Assembly: GCA_964642855.1 (NCBI GenBank)
Contig: CAZXSK010000003.1
Location: 39,988-103,987, forward strand
Source: CAZXSK01 sp964642855
GTDB lineage: Bacteria > Planctomycetota > Phycisphaerae > SM23-33
DNA: 64,000 bases
Direction: 5' to 3'
The notes under the pieces were generated by a model. It was not told the DNA's origin, ran no database searches, and worked only from the letters and a program-made list of their open reading frames with translations. Below, piece after piece: positions 17,030 through 25,487 of this stretch (its first letter is position 1; every line of letters starts with the position of its first letter). The translations under genes and the position numbers were made by a program.

Positions 17030-19405
17030 GTGAGTCGTATCCAGCAGCAAACCGAGCAGGCAGAGACGGTCGACGTAGCTGACGTTGACCGGCTGGTCCA
17101 GAAGCTGGGTCGCGGCCCGGAGTCGACAATCCCGTTGCTCCAGGCGATCCAGGACCACTACCAGTACCTGCCCACCCCCGCCCTGGAGAGGCTCTGCGAA
17201 ATCACGGACATCACCCCCGCACAGGTGGCGGGAGTGTCGACGTTCTACACCCAGTTCCGCCATCGCCCGGCCGGTAAGCACCGCATCAAAGTCTGCATCG
17301 GCACCGCCTGCCATGTCAAAGGCGCCGGTGCGATCTACGACGCCTTCCGCGACTATTTAAACATCGAGGGCGACGAGGATACCGATGCCGACGGACTGTT
17401 CACCGTCGAGAAAGTCGCCTGCCTCGGTTGTTGCATGCTCGCCGTGGCCGTGCAGATGGACGAGACCATCTATGGCCACGTGAAGACCTCCACCGTCGGA
17501 CAGGTGATCCACGATTACCTCGCCAGCCTCGACGAGGAAGATACCACCGCCCCGCCGGCAACGTTCGAAGGCGAGAAGGTGGGCATGATCCGCATCTCGA
17601 TGGACACCTGCTGCATCGCCAGCGGGGCTGAGAAGGTCGCCCGGGCGATGAACGAAGCCGTCCGCAAGACTGGAGCGCGGGCGATGCTCAAGACCGTGGG
17701 CTGTTGGGGCAAGAGCTATCTGGAGCCGCTGGTGGAAGTCGTACCCGTCGACGGCGAGCGGGTTCTCTATCAGGGCGTAAGCCCGGAAGACGCCGAAGCG
17801 ATTGTCCGGCGACACTTCAAGCCACGCGGGGTCATCCAGCGGGCGAAGATCTTCGCTGAGTCAGCCATCGAGAACCTGCTGACCGACCAGAGCTGGGGCA
17901 TCTGCGACTGTCACGCGATGATGCACTACGACCCGGCCGTTCGGGAATTCGACGACCAGCAGAAGCGCGTAGCCACCGAATACTGCGGCCAGGCCAAGCC
18001 GACCGATCTCGACGAGTACCTCCAGCATGACGGCTTCGTGGCGATGAAGAAGGTACTCCACGAGCTTTCGCCAGAGGAGGTGATCGGCCTGGTATCGAAC
18101 GCCGAAGTCCGAGGCCGGGGCGGAGGCGGCTATCCGACCGGCCTGAAGTGGCGGCAGGTTCGCCAGCAGCCCGGCGACGAGAAATACGTCGTCTGCAACG
18201 GCGACGAAGGCGACCCGGGGGCGTTCATGGATCGGATGCTGCTGGAGTCCCAGCCGTTCCGGATCATCGAGGGCATCGTCATCGGCAGCTACGCTGTCGG
18301 AGCGAGCAAGGCGTACCTGTACGTGCGAGCCGAGTACCCCCTGGCCGTTTCGCGCATGCGCGAGGCCATCGACAAGGCCACCCGCGCAGGGCTGCTTGGA
18401 GACCGCATCGCCGGAAGCGATTTCTCGCTGCACCTGGACATCATGCAGGGAGCGGGCGCGTTCGTCTGCGGAGAGGAAACCGCGCTGCTTGCCTCGATGG
18501 AGGGCAAGCGCGGCATGCCTCGCCTCCGGCCTCCTTACCCCGCCGAGGCCGGCCTGTGGGACAAGCCCACCCTGGTCAACAACACGGAGACCTTCTCGCT
18601 GATCCCGTGGGTCATCCGCAACGGACCCGAGAGGTTCGCCGCCATGGGCACCGAGAAAAGCAAGGGTACCAAGGTCTTCGCCCTGGCGGGCAAGGTCGCC
18701 CGGGGGGGGCTGGTGGAAGTGCCCATGGGCATGACGATCCGTGAGATCGTCGAGGACATCGGCGGGGGCATTCCCGAAGGCAGAGAGTTCAAAGCGGTTC
18801 AGATCGGCGGGCCCTCGGGAGGCTGCATTCCCGCCTCGCTCGCCGACACGCCGATCGACTACGAGGAACTGGTCTCCCTGGGTGCGATGATGGGCTCGGG
18901 CGGGCTGGTCGTGCTCGACGACACCGACTGCATGGTCGACATCGCCCGGTACTTCCTGGAATTCACCCAGGGCGAAAGCTGCGGCAAATGCACCTTCTGT
19001 CGCGTCGGCACGCGCCACATGCTGGAGATCCTCACGCGCCTTTGCGAAGGTGAAGGCACCGCCAGGGACATCGAACGCCTGGAAGAACTCTGCCTGATGA
19101 TCCCCCGCGGAAGCCTCTGCGGGCTGGGCAAGACGGCGCCCAATCCCGTCACCTCCACGCTGGAGTACTTCCGCCAGGAGTACGAAGCGCATGTGGAGGG
19201 CAAGTGCCCGGCCGGCAAGTGTCCCGAGCTGATCCGTTACTGGATCACCGAAGACTGCATCGGCTGCACGCGGTGCGCCCAGATCTGTCCGGCCGACGCC
19301 ATCGAGATGAGACCGTACGAGCAACACGAGATCGACCCCGAGCTGTGCGTTCGTTGCGGCGCGTGCAAAGTTGCCTGCCCCGTCGACGCGATCCGGGTGG
19401 AGTAA
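17030..19405 (+). CDS. NuoE-NuoF fusion with C-terminal ferredoxin domain
   Basis: The 791-residue protein (GTG start) has four parts. Residues about 15-165 are NuoE-like, with [2Fe-2S] ligands in CIGTAC and CLGCC. Residues about 180-265 are a second thioredoxin-like domain with DTCCIASG and GCWGKSYLEP, where the usual last cysteine is serine. The NuoF core follows with GRGGGGYPTG and CNGDEGDPGAF for NADH and FMN, CGEETALLASMEG, an SLBB part, and the [4Fe-4S] motif ESCGKCTFCRVG plus SLCGLG. The end has two ferredoxin motifs, CIGCTRCAQICP and CVRCGACKVACP. It resembles HydB/HoxF-type diaphorases, oxidising or reducing NAD(H) in the cytoplasm. No hydrogenase gene is nearby. Confidence 0.88.
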   Translation: MSRIQQQTEQAETVDVADVDRLVQKLGRGPESTIPLLQAIQDHYQYLPTPALERLCEITDITPAQVAGVSTFYTQFRHRPAGKHRIKVCIGTACHVKGAGAIYDAFRDYLNIEGDEDTDADGLFTVEKVACLGCCMLAVAVQMDETIYGHVKTSTVGQVIHDYLASLDEEDTTAPPATFEGEKVGMIRISMDTCCIASGAEKVARAMNEAVRKTGARAMLKTVGCWGKSYLEPLVEVVPVDGERVLYQGVSPEDAEAIVRRHFKPRGVIQRAKIFAESAIENLLTDQSWGICDCHAMMHYDPAVREFDDQQKRVATEYCGQAKPTDLDEYLQHDGFVAMKKVLHELSPEEVIGLVSNAEVRGRGGGGYPTGLKWRQVRQQPGDEKYVVCNGDEGDPGAFMDRMLLESQPFRIIEGIVIGSYAVGASKAYLYVRAEYPLAVSRMREAIDKATRAGLLGDRIAGSDFSLHLDIMQGAGAFVCGEETALLASMEGKRGMPRLRPPYPAEAGLWDKPTLVNNTETFSLIPWVIRNGPERFAAMGTEKSKGTKVFALAGKVARGGLVEVPMGMTIREIVEDIGGGIPEGREFKAVQIGGPSGGCIPASLADTPIDYEELVSLGAMMGSGGLVVLDDTDCMVDIARYFLEFTQGESCGKCTFCRVGTRHMLEILTRLCEGEGTARDIERLEELCLMIPRGSLCGLGKTAPNPVTSTLEYFRQEYEAHVEGKCPAGKCPELIRYWITEDCIGCTRCAQICPADAIEMRPYEQHEIDPELCVRCGACKVACPVDAIRVE

Positions 19406-19413
19406 GCCCTCTC

Positions 19414-20997
19414 ATGCCGCGAATCACCATCGACGACAAACCCGTGGACGTCCCGGAAGGCTCGACGATTCTCGACGCCGCCCGAGAGCTGGGCATCGAG
19501 ATTCCCACGCTGTGCTTCCTGCCCGGCCGAAAGGCCAGCACCTCCTGCATGGTCTGCCTGGTAAAAGACCGGGCGACGAGCAAGCTCATGCCTTCCTGCG
19601 GCACACCGGTGAGAGACGGCATGGCGATCGACAGCGAGACAGACGAAGTCCGCGCCGCCAGACACGAAGCGCTGGAATTGCTGCTCAGTGACCACCTCGG
19701 CGACTGCGACGCCCCCTGCCAGCGGATCTGCCCGGCCGGAATGAACATCCCCCTGATGCTCCGCCAGATCGCGATGGGCGATCTGCAGGCTGCCGCCCGG
19801 ACCGTCAAGGCGGACATCCCGCTGGCGTCGGTGCTGGGACGGATCTGCCCCGAGCTCTGTGAGCGGGGCTGTCGTCGCAAGGACATCGATCAGCCTGTTT
19901 CGATCTGCCTGCTTAAAGGTCACGTCGGCGACGCCGACCTTGCCACCGGCCAGCCGATTGCCCCCACCCCTGATGAGCCATCCGGCAAGCGGGTGGCCAT
20001 CGTGGGCGCCGGACCGGCCGGCTTGACTGCAGCGTTCTATCTGCTGGACGCCGGACATGCGGTGGAGATCTTCGACGATCGCGACCAGCCCGGCGGAATG
20101 GTGCGATACGGCGTGGGCGAGGCGGACCTGGACCGTTCGATTCTCGATGCTGAAATCGAGCCGATCCGCCAGGCGGGGGCGGTCTTTCACGCCGGCATCC
20201 GTATCGGTGTCGATCGCGACCTGGTCTCCCTGCGGGACGAGTTCGACGCGGTGCTCCTGGCCGTGGGCATCCCCGATCCAGACGAGCCCCAGGAGTTGGG
20301 CGTGCCCACCGGGCCGCGAGGCCTGGAGGTGAACCACGATACGTTCGAGACCCCCATGGACGGCGTGTTCGCAGCCGGTGGGGCGATTCGACCGATCCAC
20401 AAGCAGGCCGTCCGGGCCGTGGGAGACGGACACGCGGCAGCAAGGATCATCGATGGCTACCTGCGTTCGGGTCAGGCCAGCCCCCCGGACAAGGAGTTCT
20501 ACGTGCACATCGGAAAGCTGCGCGAGGGCGAAGGGCAGCTATTCCTCGCCGAGGCGTCGGACCGGCCTCGTCAGGAGCCTGCCGATCGAATGCTCACTGC
20601 CGAACAGGCCGCGGAGGAAGCCCGGCGTTGCCTCCACTGCGACTGCCGCGCCAGCGAGTCGTGCAGACTGAGGAGATATGCCCGGGAGTACGAGGTGAAG
20701 CTGCGCCCCTGGCCGACGGAGCGACGGACGTTCTCCCAGGACCGTAGCCACGAGCAGATCGTCTACGAGGCGGGCAAGTGTATCGACTGCGGAATCTGCG
20801 TGCAGATAGCACGGGAGGAAGGCGAGCAGCTGGGGCTTTCGTTCATCGGGCGAGGCTTCGATGTCCGCGTCGGCGTGCCGATGGGCGGCACGCTGGGCGA
20901 TGCCATTCCACGAAGCGCCCGCAGGATTGCTGAGCATTGCCCCACCGGTGCCTTCTCGCTGTGGGAAGGCGACGACCCGTCCGGCGGAGAGGATTGA
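19414..20997 (+). CDS. NuoG/GltD-like Fe-S flavoprotein lacking an NAD(P) domain
   Basis: The 527-residue protein has an N-terminal [2Fe-2S] ferredoxin domain (cysteines in LCFLPGRKASTSCMVC and MPSCGTPV), a GltD-type Fe-S helical region (CDAPCQRICPAGMNIP, RICPELCERGC), and an FAD site VAIVGAGPAGLTAAFY with EIFDDRDQPGGMVRYGV. In GltD and NfnB a second Rossmann domain for NAD(P)H follows; here the chain passes directly from DAVLLAVGIPDP to the last FAD segment DGVFAAGGAIRP, so that domain is missing. The C-terminus has CLHCDCRASESCRL and a NuoG-like KCIDCGICVQ...EHCPTGAF site. It probably exchanges electrons with the NuoEF protein. It starts 8 bases after it and ends the operon. Confidence 0.8.
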   Translation: MPRITIDDKPVDVPEGSTILDAARELGIEIPTLCFLPGRKASTSCMVCLVKDRATSKLMPSCGTPVRDGMAIDSETDEVRAARHEALELLLSDHLGDCDAPCQRICPAGMNIPLMLRQIAMGDLQAAARTVKADIPLASVLGRICPELCERGCRRKDIDQPVSICLLKGHVGDADLATGQPIAPTPDEPSGKRVAIVGAGPAGLTAAFYLLDAGHAVEIFDDRDQPGGMVRYGVGEADLDRSILDAEIEPIRQAGAVFHAGIRIGVDRDLVSLRDEFDAVLLAVGIPDPDEPQELGVPTGPRGLEVNHDTFETPMDGVFAAGGAIRPIHKQAVRAVGDGHAAARIIDGYLRSGQASPPDKEFYVHIGKLREGEGQLFLAEASDRPRQEPADRMLTAEQAAEEARRCLHCDCRASESCRLRRYAREYEVKLRPWPTERRTFSQDRSHEQIVYEAGKCIDCGICVQIAREEGEQLGLSFIGRGFDVRVGVPMGGTLGDAIPRSARRIAEHCPTGAFSLWEGDDPSGGED

Positions 20998-21000
20998 CCG

Positions 21001-21576
21001 CTAGACGCCCGCGAGCACGCCGAAATGCTGGATCAGCGAGTCACGGATCTGCTCGGGGGGCATGACGAAATCCACCTTGCCGGTATCGACTGCGGCCTTG
21101 GGCATGCCGTAGATCACGCTGCTGGCGGAGTCCTGGGCGTAGGTGGTGGCTCCAAGGTCCTTCATATGCGCTAAACCGTCCGCGCCGTCGCAACCCATGC
21201 CGGTGAAGATCACCGATACGAGTTTGGCATCGCGCCTTGTGACAGACTTCATGGTCACGTCGACAGCCGGCTTGACGAAATTGACCTTCTCGCCATCTAC
21301 GAGCGAGACGCTCATGCCATTGATGATCTTGGTATGCACTTCGCTGGGAGCGACCGTCACGGTACCGGGTTTGAGACGGCCGCCGTCTCGGGCAAGATGA
21401 ACGTCCATCGGCGTCAGCTCCGAGAGCGTCCGAACAACCGAGTCGTTGACAAACTTCGGCATGTGCTGGACCAGCACAACAGCCGCATCGATGACAGGCA
21501 GGTTCATGAAGAACCGCCGAAGTATTTTCGGGCCACCCGTCGAGGCTCCCAATATGACGAGGTTGGGGCGGCTCAT
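21001..21576 (-). CDS. cheB: CheB methylesterase domain without receiver
   Basis: The 191-residue product is only the catalytic domain of CheB. The serine lies in LGASTGG, the histidine in VLVQHMP and the aspartate in FTGMGCDGADG, the catalytic triad for removing methyl esters (or glutamine amides) from chemoreceptors. The usual N-terminal receiver and linker are absent; a separate receiver gene lies just upstream. A strong GGAGGG site precedes the ATG. It ends only 3 bases from the end of the convergent redox operon. A complete CheB is encoded at 44483-45571, so this copy may serve a different signalling pathway. Confidence 0.88.
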   Translation of the reverse strand: MSRPNLVILGASTGGPKILRRFFMNLPVIDAAVVLVQHMPKFVNDSVVRTLSELTPMDVHLARDGGRLKPGTVTVAPSEVHTKIINGMSVSLVDGEKVNFVKPAVDVTMKSVTRRDAKLVSVIFTGMGCDGADGLAHMKDLGATTYAQDSASSVIYGMPKAAVDTGKVDFVMPPEQIRDSLIQHFGVLAGV

Positions 21577-21631
21577 GATCCCTCCGCAGGTCTGGGGTTT
21601 ACAATCCCTGAAGATTCCGCCAGCCGGTCCG

Positions 21632-22003
21632 TTACGCGTAGGCCAGGCATTCCTCGACCACAGCCAGCAGCGTCTCTGCGTCGAAGGGCTTGGTCACGTA
21701 ATCGAGCACGCATTCCTTCAGGCTTTCCATCTTGGGTCCCGGAGCGGCGACGGCTGTCAGCATGCAAATGATGTTCCCTTCCAGCAACTGCTTATCCGTG
21801 ATCTGCTGGATGGTATCCCAGCCGTCCAGGCCGGGCATCATCACATCCATCAGGATCAGCCCGCGGTACCCGCTCTGGAGCACCTCCAGGCACTCCTGGC
21901 CGGAATTGGCCGTCAGGACCTCGAATCCACTTTCCCCAAGGATGGCATCCACGGTGAAGAGGATGCCCGGATCGTCGTCCACAATCAGTACTTTCCTGCT
22001 CAT
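21632..22003 (-). CDS. Single-domain response regulator
   Basis: The 123-residue product is a receiver domain: acidic pair VDDDP, phosphoacceptor aspartate in LILMDVMMPGLDGW, threonine in MLTAVAA, lysine in VTKPFDA. There is no output domain. The ATG at 22003 follows a GGGGGG run as ribosome site. It lies between the receiverless CheB and the hybrid kinase, all in one direction, so it may receive phosphate from the kinase and act on the CheB. That pairing is inference. Confidence 0.9.
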   Translation of the reverse strand: MSRKVLIVDDDPGILFTVDAILGESGFEVLTANSGQECLEVLQSGYRGLILMDVMMPGLDGWDTIQQITDKQLLEGNIICMLTAVAAPGPKMESLKECVLDYVTKPFDAETLLAVVEECLAYA

Positions 22004-22117
22004 TACAACCCCCCATGGGCATGGCAACCCATGTCAGTCACTCGTCGCGCGGACCCGTCTGGCCCTGCACGTGAACCCCCGAAACAGTTTCTTCTTCGAC
22101 CTATTCCCAGGCCGGCT

Positions 22118-24199
22118 TCAATTAACTGTGACCTCCGCCTCAGCGGATTTCAGCGTGAAGAAGAACGTCGAGCCCTCGCCGGACCCGTCGCTCTCCGCCC
22201 AGATGATTCCGCCGTGGCGTTCCACGATCCTTCGGCAGATCGACAACCCCAGGCCGGTCGAGCCATGGTCCGTCCGCGATTCGTCGACCTTGAAGAACTC
22301 CTCGAAGACCTGCTGGCACTGCTCGGGCGACATACCCGCCCCGGTATCTGTCACTCCCACGATGACATCGTCACCGCTTGCGTTGGCCTCGATGGTGATC
22401 GTCCCGCCGGGATCCATGTACTTCAGGGCGTTGCTCAGGAGATTCTCCATCAACTCCCGCAGGTAGATCCGGTCGGCCTGCACAACGACCGGCGCGACGA
22501 TCCGGTTGTCCACGTGTACGTCCCGCTCCTGCATGGACAGCTCCATAGCCGCCAGCACGTTGCGGAATTCCACCATCAGGTCCATCGGCTCGCACTGGAA
22601 CTCCAGGCTCGGTGCGCTGAGTCTCGCCAGGCGAAGCGTACGATCGACCAGGTGCCGCATGTAGTCGACACTACCGGTGAGGATTTCCAGCGCCCGGTTG
22701 AGCTTCGGTTCGTCGGGCAGGCTTCGACGCAACATGGGTACCAGCGCGACCAGGGGCGTCAGCGGGGTCTTCAGATCGTGGGCCATCTGGTTGATGAACG
22801 AATCCTTCTGCTCCAGAAGCCTGTGGACCTGGCTGGTCCGCTCCTCGACAATCGCTTCCAGGTTCGCGTTGAGGGCACTGACCTCCGCCTGCGTCTCAGT
22901 CAATTGATCATTGGCCTTGCGAAGGCTTTCGGCGCTGGCGCGGATCTGGTTCTCCGCATCCTTGCGCTGGGTGATGTCCTGGATGCATACCAGCGCCATC
23001 CGCTGGTCTGCCAGGGTCACCGGCGTGCTGTGCACCAACACACAACGCGTGCAGTCCCCCTCCTCCGTCGAGTGGGTCTGGATCTCGGCCTCCAGGCCGT
23101 GCATCCTCGCGCCTTCCTCCAACGTCTGCCGGACCGCTCCGCGAAGCTCACAATCGGCGCAGTGAGCCGTCTTTCCGCAACCGTCCTCGTCCTCATCAAG
23201 AGCATGGATACATCTGAGCACCTCGCCCGGCCTGACGAGTCGTCCCTCGTAATCGAAGCTCTCGGCGATCTTGCCGTTGGACTTGTGAACCCGGCAGTTC
23301 TCGTCGACCAACAGAATCGGCATGGGAACGCTGTCAAACAGGGCTTCGAGCTCCGCCTGGCGCTCGCGCAGCGCCTGCTCGATCTGGTGGTGGCGCGTCA
23401 CGTCGCGGTGACACTCCACGACCATCCGAATCTCGCCGTCTTCGCCGGTGACGGGAGAGGCGAGAATATCCACGATCTTCACCTTTCCGTCCGGGCCTCG
23501 GTGGCGGTGCGTAGCCGAGAACGGCTTGCCCGAGCGCTTGACCTTCTCCAGCGGACAGGGATGGTCGACGCTGTCGCAGACCTCGTCAGGGCTTGCGTGA
23601 TATACGTCACTGCAGGTCATCCCGTCAGCCACCGGATCCCTACCCCCCAGATGCTCGCGGACAACGCGGTTGGCTGCGAGAATCTTCCCCTCCGGGTCGA
23701 TCGTCAGTATCGGCTCGGAGATTCCGTCGATGATGCTCTGGAGCTGATCGTGGGACCTCTGAAGCTCCCGCGCATGTTCCTGCTGATGCCGGGTACGCAG
23801 CTTGGATTCCTCGCGAATCTGGTGCTGAAGCTCCACGATTCGCCGACCTGCGCGAAGGCGGACCTTCAGGTCCGCCATGTCGAACGGCTTGGTGATGTAG
23901 TCATCCGCCCCGGCTTCCATCGCCTCCAGGACGTCTTCCTTCCGCCCGCGGGCTGTCAGGAAGATCACGTAGACGTACTGCCCCTCCTTGCGGGATCGCA
24001 ATCGTCTGCAGACCTCCAGGCCGGACATGTTGGGCATCATCCAGTCCAGTACGGCGATCTGCGGGTGCCCCTCCTGCTGCAGTGCGCCCCAGGCTTCCTG
24101 GCCGTCGCCTACACAGATGGCTTCATACCCCCACATCGACAGGCTGGAATCGACCAGCCGACGAGAGATCGCATCATCTTCTGCGATAAGAACTTTCAC
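22118..24199 (-). CDS. Receiver-PAS-PAS hybrid histidine kinase
   Basis: The GTG at 24199 gives 693 residues starting directly with a receiver domain (VKVLIAEDD, aspartate in AVLDWMMPN, lysine in ITKPFD). A coiled coil leads to two PAS domains and a kinase: H-box QMAHDLKTPLTP near residue 470, N-box MENLLSNALKY, G1 VTDTGAGM and G2 TGLGLSI. Both PAS domains carry clustered cysteines (MTCSDVY...EVCDSVDHPCPL and DGCGKTAHCADCEL...GDCTRC), more than a plain PAS needs, so metal, Fe-S or redox sensing is possible. No membrane segment is seen, so it is cytoplasmic. Confidence 0.88.
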   Translation of the reverse strand: MKVLIAEDDAISRRLVDSSLSMWGYEAICVGDGQEAWGALQQEGHPQIAVLDWMMPNMSGLEVCRRLRSRKEGQYVYVIFLTARGRKEDVLEAMEAGADDYITKPFDMADLKVRLRAGRRIVELQHQIREESKLRTRHQQEHARELQRSHDQLQSIIDGISEPILTIDPEGKILAANRVVREHLGGRDPVADGMTCSDVYHASPDEVCDSVDHPCPLEKVKRSGKPFSATHRHRGPDGKVKIVDILASPVTGEDGEIRMVVECHRDVTRHHQIEQALRERQAELEALFDSVPMPILLVDENCRVHKSNGKIAESFDYEGRLVRPGEVLRCIHALDEDEDGCGKTAHCADCELRGAVRQTLEEGARMHGLEAEIQTHSTEEGDCTRCVLVHSTPVTLADQRMALVCIQDITQRKDAENQIRASAESLRKANDQLTETQAEVSALNANLEAIVEERTSQVHRLLEQKDSFINQMAHDLKTPLTPLVALVPMLRRSLPDEPKLNRALEILTGSVDYMRHLVDRTLRLARLSAPSLEFQCEPMDLMVEFRNVLAAMELSMQERDVHVDNRIVAPVVVQADRIYLRELMENLLSNALKYMDPGGTITIEANASGDDVIVGVTDTGAGMSPEQCQQVFEEFFKVDESRTDHGSTGLGLSICRRIVERHGGIIWAESDGSGEGSTFFFTLKSAEAEVTVN

Positions 24200-24385
24200 A
24201 GAATACCCCGAAGTCAGTCCCCGCACGTGCCTCCACCGGCACGTATCAGCCTGGCAGCACGGAGCTTCCAGGACTTCCTGCAGGCAGCCCAGCGTCAGTC
24301 TGCCGGTGAGGCAGTTCAAGCCCGATGCTTCTGCCCAAGGGAGTATCGGCAGCCATCCGGGGCAACTTGACCACCAGTCGTTTCT

Positions 24386-25468
24386 TCAGAGAACGACCAC
24401 ATCAGCCGGATCGATCTCCAACCAGACCGCCTGCCCGGCTTCGGGCAACTTGCCGCCCCTGCCGATCGTCGAGACCCGCCAGAGGGCCTGCTCGCCAAGC
24501 TTCACGCGGTACTGGCGCATCTCCCCGAGGTACATGCTGGACTCCACGCGACCTGGAAGAAAGAACGCACCACCACAGTCTCCTTCGGGCCGGCTGAGCT
24601 GCAGGCCAATCCGCTCAGGTCTCACGCAGCAGGTCACCGCCTGACGCTGAGAAAGCCCCTCCGCGCAAGCCGCCCGGATCAGTCCCAGGTCCGTCTCGAT
24701 CTTCGCCGGATCCCCTGCCTCGAAGACCCTGCCGCGAACGAAATTCGCCTCGCCCAGGAAGTCGGCTACGAAAACCGTCGCCGGCCGACTGTAGAGCTCC
24801 TCGGGCGTGCCGACCTGCACAATCCTGCCCTCGCTCATCACGGCCACCCGGTCGGCCATCGAAAGCGCCTCCTTCTGGTCGTGCGTCACGTAGACCCCGG
24901 TCGTACCGGTCGCCTTGACCAGCTCGCGCAGCTCCGAGCGCATCACCAGCCGCAACTGGGCATCGAGGTTGCTGAGGGGCTCGTCCAGCAGCAGACACGC
25001 AGGACGCGCCGCCAGCGCCCGGGCAAGCGCCACCCGCTGCTGCTGGCCGCCGGAAAGCTGATTCGGCTTCCGCGCCGCGTAGTCAGCCATGTGGACCCGC
25101 CGGAGATTCTCGTCGGCAAGCTCTCTGCGCTGCTGCCTGCCTGCCCTGGCCATCCGCGGGCCAAACTCCACGTTCTGCCGGACCGTCATGTGAGGCCACA
25201 GCGCATAGCTCTGGAAGACCATCGCGGTGTTGCGTTTCTCGATGGGCACGCTCGTAACGTCGCGGTCATCGAAGAAGATCTTCCCCCCCGTCGGCTCGGC
25301 CAGCCCGGCGATCATGCGAAGCAGCGTGGTCTTGCCACACCCGCTGGGCCCCAGCAGGAAGAACAGCTCCCCGGGGCGGATCTCCAGATCCACATCGGCT
25401 ACGGCGCGCGTCTGGCCTGCCCCGCGCCCGAATGTCTTACTCAGTTGCTCCAGTCGGATTCCCGTCAT
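24386..25468 (-). CDS. ABC importer ATPase (FbpC/PotA type)
   Basis: The 360-residue ATPase has Walker A GPSGCGKTT, Q-loop MVFQSYALWPHMTV, signature LSGGQQQRVALARAL, Walker B CLLLDEPLSNLDAQ, H-loop YVTHDQKEAL, and a C-terminal TOBE-like region (about 275-360). This is the layout of iron(III), sulfate, polyamine or 2-aminoethylphosphonate importers. An AAGGA site precedes the ATG. It is the last gene of a three-gene importer with the permease 19 bases upstream. Confidence 0.92.
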   Translation of the reverse strand: MTGIRLEQLSKTFGRGAGQTRAVADVDLEIRPGELFFLLGPSGCGKTTLLRMIAGLAEPTGGKIFFDDRDVTSVPIEKRNTAMVFQSYALWPHMTVRQNVEFGPRMARAGRQQRRELADENLRRVHMADYAARKPNQLSGGQQQRVALARALAARPACLLLDEPLSNLDAQLRLVMRSELRELVKATGTTGVYVTHDQKEALSMADRVAVMSEGRIVQVGTPEELYSRPATVFVADFLGEANFVRGRVFEAGDPAKIETDLGLIRAACAEGLSQRQAVTCCVRPERIGLQLSRPEGDCGGAFFLPGRVESSMYLGEMRQYRVKLGEQALWRVSTIGRGGKLPEAGQAVWLEIDPADVVVL

Positions 25469-25487
25469 GGTGTCCTTCCCCCGAGTC

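Noticed and set aside
17030..20997. Part of respiratory complex I or of a bidirectional hydrogenase
   Set aside because: No complex I membrane subunits and no hydrogenase catalytic subunit lie in the window, and the neighbouring genes are NapGH-like.
21446..24370. A 974-codon open frame on the + strand opposite the CheB/receiver/kinase genes
   Set aside because: The minus-strand genes carry all conserved motifs. The + frame has none and no plausible start site.
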